Shown here piece after piece: positions 16,429 to 25,254 of a stretch of DNA of 38,742 bases. Location of the stretch: assembly GCA_002502295.1 (NCBI GenBank), contig DANX01000088.1:1-38742 (forward strand). The letters run 5' to 3'. This DNA is from Euryarchaeota archaeon UBA561 (lineage in GTDB: Archaea > Thermoplasmatota > Poseidoniia > Poseidoniales > Poseidoniaceae). The stretch's first letter is position 1; each line of letters starts with the position of its first letter. The translations under genes were made by a program, and so were the position numbers. The notes below the pieces were generated by a model. The model ran no database searches. It worked only from the letters and a program-made list of their open reading frames with translations, and was not told the DNA's origin.

Positions 16429-16698
16429 TCAGTCAAGGTGCAAGATGCCTTGCTTCTTGACGTTGGCCTTCTTGATCTGGTCAGGAAGCCAGTCAGGTCC
16501 GCCAGCGGGCTTTGGAACCATCGAAATGCTGCCAGTGAAGTGGTGAACACGCTTGGTGCCACGCTCTCGCAGTTTGATGTCCGTGTGTCCGCGTGTTGCT
16601 GCCTTCAAGGCTGCACCGCGGGGTTGCTTGCTTGCAAATACTTGCGTTGTGTCTTTTCCGCTCTCCATGAGAACGAAGTATTTTTTTCCGTCTGCCAT
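16429..16698 (-). CDS. MC1 family non-histone chromosomal protein
   Basis: This is an 89-residue basic DNA-bending protein, close to the usual 93 residues of the family. MC1 signatures are clear: YFVLMESG at the start, KQPRGAALKAATRG, IKLRERGTKRVHHF, then PDWLPDQIKKANVKKQ. The family, known from Methanosarcina and haloarchaea, binds and sharply bends DNA and compacts chromatin. GGAGG lies 8 bases before the ATG, and a strong BRE/TATA element lies upstream, so it has its own promoter and is likely well expressed. Its neighbours are a recombinase and another candidate chromatin protein. Confidence 0.92.
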   Translation of the reverse strand: MADGKKYFVLMESGKDTTQVFASKQPRGAALKAATRGHTDIKLRERGTKRVHHFTGSISMVPKPAGGPDWLPDQIKKANVKKQGILHLD

Positions 16699-16733
16699 TT
16701 GGATTTCCTCCGAAACACCGTTGTTCCCTAGAG

Positions 16734-16747
16734 CATATAATACTTTC
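16734..16747 (-). promoter_or_regulatory. BRE/TATA promoter of the MC1 gene
   Basis: On the minus strand this reads GAAAGTATTATATG: a purine-rich BRE (GAAAG) followed by TATTATAT. The TATA centre is about 41 bases from the ATG, predicting a start of transcription near 16713 and a leader of about 15 bases that contains GGAGG. It is the best promoter in the window. Confidence 0.65.
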
Positions 16748-16749
16748 TC

Positions 16750-16790
16750 AAAAAAACAGGGGTACTGCGCCTCATATGCCGCTCAGTACC
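16750..16790 (-). terminator. Hairpin plus T-run terminator of the preceding minus-strand transcript
   Basis: On the minus strand a 7-base stem (GGTACTG with CAGTACC, 16-base loop) is followed after 5 bases by seven T. It lies downstream of the RAM-domain gene and directly before the MC1 promoter, so it would insulate MC1 from upstream transcription. Archaeal termination depends mainly on the T run; the hairpin makes it look bacterial-like. Confidence 0.55.
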
Positions 16791-16847
16791 TCATTCCAGA
16801 GCCCATATTTTTCCCATAACGGCTCAGTCATGCGGTTTTACAAATCC

Positions 16848-17084
16848 TCAATCGAGGTCGGCACCGGCCAGAGTTTTCGTGTTCACGACACCCTTGACGG
16901 ATCGGATGTGTTCTACCACGGCTTTGGCGATGGTGGCGAGATCGTCGGCTTCGAGTTTGACGATGAGGTCATGATCACCGAACAGCACCGTAGCATCCGT
17001 TACGTAGGGGAGCGTCTTGACGTCGCGATGGACTTGTTGTTCGGTTCCAGGTTGTACATTGATGAGAACGTATCCAATGGCCAT
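16848..17084 (-). CDS. Stand-alone RAM-domain (AsnC ligand-binding) protein
   Basis: This is a protein of about 78 residues consisting only of the Lrp/AsnC RAM domain: AIGYVLINVQPGTEQQVHRD, then VTDATVLFGDHDLIVKLEAD and VKGVVNTKTLAG. There is no helix-turn-helix, so it cannot bind DNA as Lrp does. Stand-alone RAM proteins may bind small ligands or modulate full-length Lrp partners such as the one at 7876-8334. GGAG lies 9 bases before ATG 17084; ATGs at 17093 and 17099 would add 3-5 residues. It starts shortly after the stop of the large surface protein on the same strand, and the T-run terminator follows it. Confidence 0.87.
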   Translation of the reverse strand: MAIGYVLINVQPGTEQQVHRDVKTLPYVTDATVLFGDHDLIVKLEADDLATIAKAVVEHIRSVKGVVNTKTLAGADLD

Positions 17085-17117
17085 GTCGCTCATCTCCATA
17101 CAACAATCCGATGCACA

Positions 17118-20100
17118 TCACCCTTCCGATGCAACGCCGTGCTGAGCGAGCTCCGCTTTGGATGATGCGACATAGGCGAACCACTGTTCCTCTGTCCAAC
17201 CCTCAGGAATTGGGCCATCAAGCCACGAGGTGAATGCTTCCATCGTCCATCCCTCGGGAACAATGTCCGGCAATTCCTCGGCGCCCCCATCTTCTTCGAA
17301 GAGGTCATTTTCGCCATCCTCCTCAAACAACGATTCTGTGTTTTCAAGAACGTCCAACGCTTCATCACCCCAGTCCATCTCAGACCCTTTGGTCCCCTTT
17401 CGTCGGAGCAAGGAAGCGATCAAGACGCCTGCAGCGACAAGAGCAAGAACGAACGCGACCAGGGGTACTACGTTCGTTTCAACTTCAGTTCTTGGCGATT
17501 GGTCTTGTCCTGTGCTTTGTTGGCATTCAAGGCAAGAATCCGCCGCACTCACCACCACCGATGCGTTGTAGGAGAACGACTGTTGAAGGTTGTCCATGCA
17601 CGTAATGTTGGCCTCAAGCGTTGTGTTTGCAAGGCTGGTTGGAATAGGGTACACGTACACAAGCACATTTGTAAACGCCCCTTCTGGTCCGGCCGGTATG
17701 ACCGATTGGGTGAGTAAACGACCATCTTCTCCGTAGAGGTTGTAGGCACAGACAACTTGGTCAAGGCCGTCGAGATCTCCCACAGAAACGTTGCTGTAAA
17801 GGTCCTTGCCCGGAATTGGGGGAGAGAATTCAACGCCATGAAACGTGGTTGGTGCATGTTGGAACATGAGGTCGAGCGACGCTGATTTGACGAGGCCGTC
17901 AATATCACCAACGGAAAAAACGACTCTCCCGGGTCCGTCCACGAGAGAATTGTCCAGTTTCAGCCGGAAGAATAACCAGTCCACTTCGTCTCCAAGCGAT
18001 TCGTTGTATTCGCACGCTGTCGGCGGTTCATCGGACGCCCAGACTGCTTCTTTGACCGCAGGAGCGTTGATGGCCCATCCGGATTGGGTTAATTGCGCAT
18101 TGGAGGAATCCAACGGGCGGTCGCTAACAATCCCCACCGTCAACGTGGCCACTTGTCCAAAGGTCATGTTCTCAACCGGGCCATTTGCATCACAAGCCTC
18201 AAACAACACGACGCTGGGTGGCGTCAGCAAGAACGGCAGATTAAGGCTCGTTGTTGCGGTAGCACCGTGCTGGCCTCGTCCGCTGGCCGTAAGTTGTAGG
18301 TCGCCCCCTTCCAGCGGTACCAACAATTGTTCAAGCTCGAACACCGTTTCTTGTTCAGCCTCTGAAATGTCAAGAGGGAGTTGTATCGGTTCCCCACCTG
18401 GCCATTGGAGAACAATATCACCCACAAATCCGGTGTTGGGATCGTCAACATCTGCGACCCCGACGCGTACCCGTTCGTTCCCATTGCCCACGACACGGTC
18501 GAGTGGTAGGCCATCCATGGACTCAACACTGATTGTGAGTTCTGGGGGCCGGTCATCGACAGCCAAGGTGCGTTGGAGAAGCAGCGAACCCGAGCTGCTT
18601 CGCACCTCAATGTCAACATCTTCCAAATCGCTTCCTACCTCGAGGGTTAACACCGATGTGAAACAATAGAGGTTGGTGGCCGATTGCGCCACGTAACTAA
18701 CATCGCCAAGGGCGCCCCGACTCACCATGAACACGGGTTCGGGCGAGCTTAGTCGGTAATCTGCGTCCATGACACAGGCGGTTAGCGTGCTGTTTTTGTG
18801 GCGAAGCAGTCCTACCGAGGGCTTGTTTGGAACGAAGGAAGCGTTGTTCCAATTCGGCGGGTCGACGCCAGATGCATGAGGGCCGTACCATGTCGGAGGG
18901 GCGTCTACGATTTGTGTGACGTTTTCCACCGTTGCGTTGGTCGTCATGTTGTTGCCATCATGAACTATGGCGCGCAGAGCGACCGCTCCCAGCGGAGCGT
19001 CGGATGGGACCACGAGCGACGTTTGCCACATGGTGGGGCTGACAGCACCCATTGCAAGGGTATTCCACGCCGTTTCGTTCACGGATTCGTTCATGCCGAG
19101 AATCTGCCACTGCAGGGTGGCGTTGGTCAAGCCGTTATCATCGATGGCTTCCACCGAGCAAATCGTATAGCCTCCACGGGAAAGCGATGAGGCGCTACAG
19201 TACACGTCTTCGATGACCGGTGGGGCGTTTACCACCAGAGAAAGAGGTTGGAGGTTGTTGCCGAAGTTTCGTTCTGGTGTTGCATTGACGTACCGTATCT
19301 TCAGGTCAAGGTATCCGGACGTCATCGGTGCAATGGTCAAATTCACCGTCGTTCGACTCCCGTATGCGTCTCCCGACGGAAGCGAGAGGTTGCTCTGGTG
19401 AAGCAAGGTGTTTCCTAGCACTGCTCGCACCTCAAGAACCCCGTTGGATGGTGCCATCCCGAGGTTTTCTACCAACACTTCGATGGTGGTTGGTTGGTGA
19501 AGGTTGATGTCGCCAACCGACCGAACAGCCATGAGGTTGACATCGTGCAGCGTGCTGAGATAGGGCGCCATCTTTGGGTCTCCTACAACCACGCCCATCC
19601 AACTTGTGTAGAGGTTTGCAGCTGCGTGGCTTTCGGCAAGGTTGTATCCCGATGCATAGGTCGGGAGGAAGGTGCTTGGCAATCCGACGGCGGTCAAGTA
19701 GGGTTCGTAGACGTAACCCTTCACGCCTGAAACACCGTCCTCGAGAAGGTCAGCGATGAGTGATTGGCCGTAAGTCGTCCCCCAATCAAACGAGCGTCCC
19801 CCGGTTGAAACAGCGGTGTCGGCGATCGATCCGTTCACCCAGTCCATGGTTGGCCGAATGGCCCGCAGGACGACGGAATCGATGAACAACGAACCGACGG
19901 TTGATGTCGAATCAATGTCAAGATTCACCTGTATGGCCAATTCATTCGCTCCTGCAGCCGGCCGCATGCGCATGGCTTGAGAGGTCCAACTGGTGGTGAA
20001 TGTTTTGCGATCTGAGGTGTTGCTTGAAAGAAGTGTTCCTGCGCCATCGTGCCCGTCAACGTTGAGGCTGAATGCACCGTTGACCTCGCCGGTACGTTTG

Positions 20101-22415
20101 CCGTACACGTAGATGTTCCAGACGTGGTCCTCCAACTCGTTTGGCACAGAAAATGTGGTCTCAAGGCTGGCCACGTTGATTCCGGCTCCTGAGTATGAAG
20201 TGCAGTTGTCAACGATTGTACGTCGCAAGCGGGTAATGTCCTCGTCCTCAAGCGCAATATCCCACACCATGACTTCGTCGATCATGCCCTCAAAATAGGC
20301 GCTCCCTGCCCGGTTTACACCCAATTTATACACGTCGACGTTGGTGAATGAGCCGCTGGGATAGGTGTCTTCGTTCACCAACACACCGTCCATGTATTGG
20401 CGGATATCTCCGTCGTCAAACACCGTTGCGAGGTGTGTCCATCGTTGAGCGACAACATCTCCGAAGGGCTTGGTTTGGTTGTTGTGCAGCCGCCATTGAT
20501 TGTTTGATACCATGTGTTGGAATGAACCGTTTGACCCGGCTTGGTCGCTGATGGCAAAAGTTGAGGCGTAATTTGACTGTCCAGTGGTGTTGGCCCACAC
20601 CCATTGGCTGACGGTCATGTTTCCATCGTAGGCGTCGACATCAACTTCAGCGAAGTCGTTGTTTCCGTCAAACCAGAGGCAACCTCCATCAGGACACGAG
20701 CGCCAACTGGCGTTGTCCATCCCGTTGAGGGTGAGGTTGGCTGCCCCAGTACCGTTGTCGCTTGCGATTGTGCCACTTCCGTCTTCAAAAGCCCAATGGT
20801 GGAGCAAGTGATTGGCTTCCGGCATAAGATCGCTGGCCACGTAAAACGCCGATGGGGGGATCGTCGCCTTCGGTGTGTTGGGGCCCTGCCAGGAGAAGAT
20901 TAACCCGTGCGGGCCACCGCCTTGGAAGAATTCGATTCGAAATTCGTGAAGGCCTTGCGTGAGGTTCAGTGAGCCTGAGCGCTCGCGCATGCCGTGGCTG
21001 CCATAATTTGTCGCAAGAGAGGCGCCGTTGACCCACAATTCGGAACCGTCGTCTGAGTTGATGAAGAAGGTCCAATTTCCTGGGGTGGGAACGTCCAAGA
21101 GGCCGCTAAATCGGGCACCCCAGTCCGATTTGAATCGGTCGTCCAAACCAGGGTAAGCATTGTATGAAGCTCCGTGATTAAGATGAGGTTCAATTTGAAC
21201 ACGGTCCGGTTGGCGGTCAATCAGGAGCGGCATGCTCGAGGTGGAGAAACTGATGCCATCGTTGTCAAAGTACTCGCCGTAAACGCCCTGCATTCCCTTT
21301 CCCCCGTCTTGATCGCAATCGGTGCGCAGGCTTGCCTCAAAGGCCCCGTTTCCATTCTGTTTGGTTGAGGTTTGGTACGACCAATTGAACTCATCCACGG
21401 GGGCAACGCTCGGTGAGGTGTGGTTCCAGTACCTTGAACCGCTTTGCCATGATGAATCGAGTGTATCAAAACCGTTGTTTGGAAGATAATTTCGGTTCCA
21501 GTTTCCATCGTTGCTGCCCCACGATGCATACCCCATTACGTTGGAGATGTTCGTCACAAATTCCGTTTCTTCATCAAACAACACCGGCAGGCCCATGCTG
21601 GCATTCAGGGTTGTGTTTGCGAGGTAGAGGTCATCGTTCCAGAATTTATAGCCAGATTCGTTTCGGTTCGTGGCCAAGTCAAGAACAAACGTTCCTTGTT
21701 GCCCGAGGCTTTGATTGGCACGCTCAATGAGGTCAATCGCCGTTTGTGCGGTGTATCCGGTCAAGCGAGTCACAAGGAAAAAACCATACTTGTCTCGAGT
21801 AAACGGCTCCATGGCTTTTCCAGCCAGAGGCCCGTAGCCGTGGGAGTTCCAATAATCGCCCCCGATGGTGCTGTTGTAAGCGCCTCCCAGAAGCGCCAGT
21901 TCTTGGTCAAAACTAGCTTTGTCGTTTCCACCTGACACTCGGAGCGGGACACCTTTGGTGGTGACGAGGTAGTTGAGGCCGTTTGCAGAACTTCGGTTTT
22001 GCAACATTTCCAGAAACGGTGCGGCGAAGTAGGTGTTGAATTGGTTTCGATTGATGGTTTCGCCCGTTGGCGTTCCGGACTCATTGAACAGAAAAACGCG
22101 ATCCAACGTGATGTTTCTTGCTGCAACAAATGCCCAACCTATCGCCTTGCTCTCTTCTGATAGGTTGTTGATCAACACGCCAACGTCGCTGTAATCAATA
22201 ACGGTCTGGTACGAAAACCCCTCGGGCACGGCCGTGGCTGGATAGTGTGTTGTGTTCCATGCCTCGTTGTGAGAACCAACAAAGAATCCAGAAAACAGCC
22301 TTTCGTCTGAAAGTTCGTCTAAAGCGTCTCCTTCCACCACCGCAGATGGGCGTGAGGGGATGAGGGGCAAAAGAAGAAGCATTACGAAAGCGATGCTGCA
22401 CGCTTTCGTGGACAT
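17118..22415 (-). CDS. Giant anchored surface protein with split TIGR03790-like, PA14 and LamG domains
   Basis: This is a 1765-residue protein with a signal peptide, many N-glycosylation sites and a C-terminal membrane helix (about 1650-1670, VPLVAFVLALVAAGVLIASLL). Residues about 75-310 resemble the N-terminal part of the TIGR03790 family (VGVLINNLS, RNITLDRV, LNYLVTTKGVPLRVSG, GYASWGSNDG). Residues about 376-520 look like a PA14 module (YGEYFDNDG, GNWTFFINSDDGSELWVNG, FSWQGPN). Residues about 533-735 are LamG-like (HHWAFEDGSG, DGVLVNED, GMIDEVMVWD). A TIGR03790-like C-terminal part (YGYV/EPYL, YTSWMGVVVGDPKMAPY) follows near 873-950. Ig/CARDB-like repeats come next. The cytosolic tail is acidic and ends with two PEGWTxE...W/Y motifs. 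Binding or processing of polymers is inferred; no catalytic residues were identified. Confidence 0.85.
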   Translation of the reverse strand: MSTKACSIAFVMLLLLPLIPSRPSAVVEGDALDELSDERLFSGFFVGSHNEAWNTTHYPATAVPEGFSYQTVIDYSDVGVLINNLSEESKAIGWAFVAARNITLDRVFLFNESGTPTGETINRNQFNTYFAAPFLEMLQNRSSANGLNYLVTTKGVPLRVSGGNDKASFDQELALLGGAYNSTIGGDYWNSHGYGPLAGKAMEPFTRDKYGFFLVTRLTGYTAQTAIDLIERANQSLGQQGTFVLDLATNRNESGYKFWNDDLYLANTTLNASMGLPVLFDEETEFVTNISNVMGYASWGSNDGNWNRNYLPNNGFDTLDSSWQSGSRYWNHTSPSVAPVDEFNWSYQTSTKQNGNGAFEASLRTDCDQDGGKGMQGVYGEYFDNDGISFSTSSMPLLIDRQPDRVQIEPHLNHGASYNAYPGLDDRFKSDWGARFSGLLDVPTPGNWTFFINSDDGSELWVNGASLATNYGSHGMRERSGSLNLTQGLHEFRIEFFQGGGPHGLIFSWQGPNTPKATIPPSAFYVASDLMPEANHLLHHWAFEDGSGTIASDNGTGAANLTLNGMDNASWRSCPDGGCLWFDGNNDFAEVDVDAYDGNMTVSQWVWANTTGQSNYASTFAISDQAGSNGSFQHMVSNNQWRLHNNQTKPFGDVVAQRWTHLATVFDDGDIRQYMDGVLVNEDTYPSGSFTNVDVYKLGVNRAGSAYFEGMIDEVMVWDIALEDEDITRLRRTIVDNCTSYSGAGINVASLETTFSVPNELEDHVWNIYVYGKRTGEVNGAFSLNVDGHDGAGTLLSSNTSDRKTFTTSWTSQAMRMRPAAGANELAIQVNLDIDSTSTVGSLFIDSVVLRAIRPTMDWVNGSIADTAVSTGGRSFDWGTTYGQSLIADLLEDGVSGVKGYVYEPYLTAVGLPSTFLPTYASGYNLAESHAAANLYTSWMGVVVGDPKMAPYLSTLHDVNLMAVRSVGDINLHQPTTIEVLVENLGMAPSNGVLEVRAVLGNTLLHQSNLSLPSGDAYGSRTTVNLTIAPMTSGYLDLKIRYVNATPERNFGNNLQPLSLVVNAPPVIEDVYCSASSLSRGGYTICSVEAIDDNGLTNATLQWQILGMNESVNETAWNTLAMGAVSPTMWQTSLVVPSDAPLGAVALRAIVHDGNNMTTNATVENVTQIVDAPPTWYGPHASGVDPPNWNNASFVPNKPSVGLLRHKNSTLTACVMDADYRLSSPEPVFMVSRGALGDVSYVAQSATNLYCFTSVLTLEVGSDLEDVDIEVRSSSGSLLLQRTLAVDDRPPELTISVESMDGLPLDRVVGNGNERVRVGVADVDDPNTGFVGDIVLQWPGGEPIQLPLDISEAEQETVFELEQLLVPLEGGDLQLTASGRGQHGATATTSLNLPFLLTPPSVVLFEACDANGPVENMTFGQVATLTVGIVSDRPLDSSNAQLTQSGWAINAPAVKEAVWASDEPPTACEYNESLGDEVDWLFFRLKLDNSLVDGPGRVVFSVGDIDGLVKSASLDLMFQHAPTTFHGVEFSPPIPGKDLYSNVSVGDLDGLDQVVCAYNLYGEDGRLLTQSVIPAGPEGAFTNVLVYVYPIPTSLANTTLEANITCMDNLQQSFSYNASVVVSAADSCLECQQSTGQDQSPRTEVETNVVPLVAFVLALVAAGVLIASLLRRKGTKGSEMDWGDEALDVLENTESLFEEDGENDLFEEDGGAEELPDIVPEGWTMEAFTSWLDGPIPEGWTEEQWFAYVASSKAELAQHGVASEG

Positions 22416-22436
22416 GTTGGATGCACTGGAGGGCTG

Positions 22437-22442
22437 ATTTTA
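22437..22442 (-). promoter_or_regulatory. TATA-like element for the giant surface protein gene
   Basis: On the minus strand this reads TAAAAT, centred about 24-25 bases before the ATG at 22415. That spacing would give a leaderless or nearly leaderless mRNA, in agreement with no ribosome-binding site before the ATG. Confidence 0.4.
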
Positions 22443-22520
22443 GCGGTATCGCTCGACCGTGTCGTGGAACGTGCCTGTGGAGGAGGCCTTTTCGGGCCAT
22501 TCCATGGTTTACCGGCGCAG

Positions 22521-22528
22521 ATAATATG
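22521..22528 (+). promoter_or_regulatory. TATA box of the macro-domain gene
   Basis: ATAATATG is centred about 28 bases upstream of ATG 22553. The distance fits a transcript beginning at or within 1-3 bases of the start codon, so the mRNA would be leaderless. No ribosome-binding site is needed. Confidence 0.5.
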
Positions 22529-22552
22529 TAGGGTCGCCTCCTCTCAGAACCG

Positions 22553-23191
22553 ATGGCGGAACTCTACATGGCACGTACGTGCAAGCACGGTGTTCTCCGC
22601 GTGATGGGCGGCGATGTCTGGAATCACAGCGGCGATGTGCTCATCACGCCAGCCAATAACCGGCTCTCTGGTCGGGAAGGCCTTGACGCTATGATTCACA
22701 AAAAAGCAGGCAAAGAACTGACTCAAGTCACCCGCAACATCTGTCTTGAAATGCGAAAAATCAACGCGCCACCCTGTGCGGTCACTCAAAACGTAACCAC
22801 TGAACCCTTTGCTCTTTCAACCAACTACAAACAAATCATCCACGTGGTTGGTCCTGACTGCCGGCGCCCAAATCAAGACGAAACCCGGAGAGAACTCCTC
22901 GCTGAAACCTACGCCAATCTCTTCGCAACCATTGAAGAAATTGGCGATGTGAATTCGGTGGTTTCTCCACCAATCTCGATGGGCGTGTTTGCTTACCCTC
23001 ACCGAGAAGGTGCCCGCCTTACCCTTCAGGTCTTGCTCGAAATGATGGACGGAGAGAAGGATTACGGCATTCGGGACTACACCATCGTGGTCAAGGAAAA
23101 GAATTTCATCAACAACATGCGAACGGTTTACCGAGAAGGTGAAGACCAGTTCCCTGGCGTCGATACCACGATGCAGGACTCAGTTCGCTAA
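22553..23191 (+). CDS. Macro-domain (ADP-ribose-binding) protein
   Basis: This is a 212-residue protein whose core is a macro (Appr-1''-p processing) domain. Visible features are GDVLITPANNRLSGREGLDAMIHKKAG (ADP-ribose-binding loop with the conserved Asn), IIHVVGPDCR in the middle, and PPISMGVFAYPHREGARLTLQVL (the second binding loop with conserved Gly and Tyr/Phe). Such proteins bind or hydrolyse ADP-ribose derivatives, for instance removing ADP-ribose from proteins or RNA. It overlaps the convergent hypothetical gene by 12 bases. ATG 22568 is an alternative start. Confidence 0.88.
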   Translation: MAELYMARTCKHGVLRVMGGDVWNHSGDVLITPANNRLSGREGLDAMIHKKAGKELTQVTRNICLEMRKINAPPCAVTQNVTTEPFALSTNYKQIIHVVGPDCRRPNQDETRRELLAETYANLFATIEEIGDVNSVVSPPISMGVFAYPHREGARLTLQVLLEMMDGEKDYGIRDYTIVVKEKNFINNMRTVYREGEDQFPGVDTTMQDSVR

Positions 23192-23698
23192 CCGTTCGTT
23201 AATTCGATCCAAGCGTTCATCGAGCACTTTCCGCTCATCCTTAACTTTGGTCAGCGACGCACTCTCGAGGTTCCGTTCGACGGAAATTTTCATTCGCTTC
23301 ATCTCGTTCAGGCGCTGAGTCCGATCTTTTGGACGGTTGACGTTACTTCGCATGTTCATCAGCCACTCCTCAAGCAGGGCGGCTCCCCACTCGGGCACGC
23401 GCAGCTCGCTGGAGAGGTAAATGGTTTGCCGGCGGTGCTGAAATCGAGTCTTTCCATCGCTTGTTCGGTAGCCCTGTATAGAACCGGGATTCCACGTTTC
23501 AAGGGGTACGTGAAGATGCTGCTGAATGTTCAGTTTTCCATGGCTGTCAAGTGTGAAATCAGCGATGAGAACACTGGACGAAAGGCGTATGAGCACTTGA
23601 ACCGTTTCGTCGTGGTTTGCCCAATCTGAAATACGAACTGGGCGCTCACCCCATGTCTCTTCGCACCAGACTTCAATGGCCATGTTTTGCGGGTGCAT
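23180..23698 (-). CDS. Hypothetical protein with C-terminal coiled coil
   Basis: This is a 172-residue soluble protein. The first half has strand-rich segments (AIEVWCEETWGERPVRISDW, VQVLIRLSSSVLIADFTLD) that may form a small beta domain. The last 55 residues are charged helix with heptad-like spacing (RLNEMKRMKISVERNLE, DERKVLDERLDRINERL), probably coiled coil. No family was recognised. The start is uncertain: ATG 23698 and ATG 23683 are both reasonable, while the longer frame from 23752 would approach the divergent protease gene. Confidence 0.65.
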   Translation of the reverse strand: MHPQNMAIEVWCEETWGERPVRISDWANHDETVQVLIRLSSSVLIADFTLDSHGKLNIQQHLHVPLETWNPGSIQGYRTSDGKTRFQHRRQTIYLSSELRVPEWGAALLEEWLMNMRSNVNRPKDRTQRLNEMKRMKISVERNLESASLTKVKDERKVLDERLDRINERLAN

Positions 23699-23790
23699 GT
23701 GAGTTACTCGACGCCAACCCATCATCAAGGTTTGTCCACTTTGTGGACCCAAGGAGCGGTATCAATGTTCAAGACAGAACAGGTCGTCGC

Positions 23791-25254
23791 ATGTGTATGG
23801 TGGGCTCTTGGGGTTCGGTACAAGCCGACTGGACCTTCCTGATTGCACTGCTTCTTGGGTGGTACGTGCTCATCAAAACGTGGGAGCGAAACGGAACCCT
23901 CGATCGTTGGAATGCGACTCGGGCCCTTGGCATTGTCTTGATGGTGCGAACTCAGAAGGGACAACGTCTGTTGGACTGGATGGCTCGACCACGTCGCTTT
24001 TGGAGGGCTTACGGGGAGGTTTCTCTTTGGGTGTGTTCCGTGTCCATGTTGCTTGTTGCCCTTGTTTTGCTGCTGGCCTTTGTGACCTCGCTCATCTCGC
24101 CTCCAACAGCCTCACCCCCAACGGCTAGCGAGTTGGTCGCCGTCCCCGGAATCAACCCCGTTATCCCGCTCGGATGGGGTGCAGCTGCGTTCATCATCTC
24201 GTTGGTCATCCATGAATTTGGACATGGCCTTCTCGCCCGAGCTCATGGCATGCGCGTGCGCTCGTTTGGACTTCTGCAACTCGGACCACTCCCGCTCGGC
24301 GCTTTTGCTGAGCCCCAATCCGATGAATTGATGCGCGCTCCCCGTAGAGAGCGTCTTCGAATGTTTGCTGCGGGTCCCGCTACGAACATTTTCGCCGCCC
24401 TCATCATGCTCCTGCTGTTGGGTGGTTTAGCGACCCAGTTTATTGCCGAGGAAGAGTACATCCATGTCCAAGGCATCGTCCTTGACGGTGGTGCTGAACA
24501 AGCCGGTATGCAACCGTGGGATACCCTTGTTTCCATTGATGGTGTACCCGTTCACACCACGGAGGATTTCCGGGACATACTCTTGGGCTACTCAAGCAAC
24601 GACACCGTAGATTTGGTAGTCATTCATCAAAATGGAGTGCGAGAAACCCTCCAAGCAACGTTTGGTGATAAGCACGAATACTACCTCGGCCTTGGTTGGA
24701 GCGAAGAGGGGCTGGACAACCTCGATGTCCAACCGGGCGACCCATTCCTTGGCGTCGAGGGGTTGTCGGAAGGCACAGCTGGCATCGACCGGTTGGCTGG
24801 CCCTTTTTCACCGCGATTCGATGGGAACTTGCTCCAACGAGCCCTCTCAATCCCCTTCCATGTGTTGACTATTTTGTTGATCCCGTTTGAACTGGGCGGT
24901 GTGGCCATCCATCCTTTCGAAGAATCGCTGATGACGGCCGGTGACGGCCTGTTCGGTTCTGCTGTCGGTATCGACGTTCTCCTCTTCTTTGCCCATCTCT
25001 GTTTCTGGTTGATGTGGGTAAACATTTTGCTGGGTTTCACGAACCTCATACCAATCGTGCCTTTCGATGGTGGCCACATGCTCAGAGACATGCTTCATGC
25101 CTTCCTGAGCGGTATAAAGCGGGTCGGTCGAAAACTGAAATTGTGGGATCTTCATCCAATGTGGGTTGACCATTTCTCAGCACGGGCGTCCAGCTATTCC
25201 TCGCTTGTACTTTTTGTGATGCTCCTGTTTACAATGTTCATTCCTTATTTGTGA
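23791..25254 (+). CDS. Site-2 protease family (M50) zinc metalloprotease with PDZ domain
   Basis: This is a 487-residue intramembrane protease. The zinc motif HEFGH is at residues 141-145, the PDZ domain (VLDGGAEQAGMQPWDTLVSIDGVP) at about 224-303, and the third zinc ligand in NLIPIVPFDGGH near residue 425. Several membrane helices surround them, beginning with WTFLIALLLGWYVLI. Site-2 proteases cleave substrates within the membrane after a first extracellular cut. The frame is open from 23617, but the upstream residues look non-coding and ATG 23791 (or 23797) directly precedes the first helix. It overlaps the convergent Hjc gene by 17 bases. Confidence 0.92.
   Translation: MCMVGSWGSVQADWTFLIALLLGWYVLIKTWERNGTLDRWNATRALGIVLMVRTQKGQRLLDWMARPRRFWRAYGEVSLWVCSVSMLLVALVLLLAFVTSLISPPTASPPTASELVAVPGINPVIPLGWGAAAFIISLVIHEFGHGLLARAHGMRVRSFGLLQLGPLPLGAFAEPQSDELMRAPRRERLRMFAAGPATNIFAALIMLLLLGGLATQFIAEEEYIHVQGIVLDGGAEQAGMQPWDTLVSIDGVPVHTTEDFRDILLGYSSNDTVDLVVIHQNGVRETLQATFGDKHEYYLGLGWSEEGLDNLDVQPGDPFLGVEGLSEGTAGIDRLAGPFSPRFDGNLLQRALSIPFHVLTILLIPFELGGVAIHPFEESLMTAGDGLFGSAVGIDVLLFFAHLCFWLMWVNILLGFTNLIPIVPFDGGHMLRDMLHAFLSGIKRVGRKLKLWDLHPMWVDHFSARASSYSSLVLFVMLLFTMFIPYL

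Noticed and set aside
16348..16440. Coding-looking plus-strand stretch (GTEEVVVQLKELDEVQRKL) between the recombinase and MC1
   Set aside because: No start codon is available after the stop at 16345-16347, and it runs on into sequence antisense to MC1. It might be a gene remnant, but chance is as likely.
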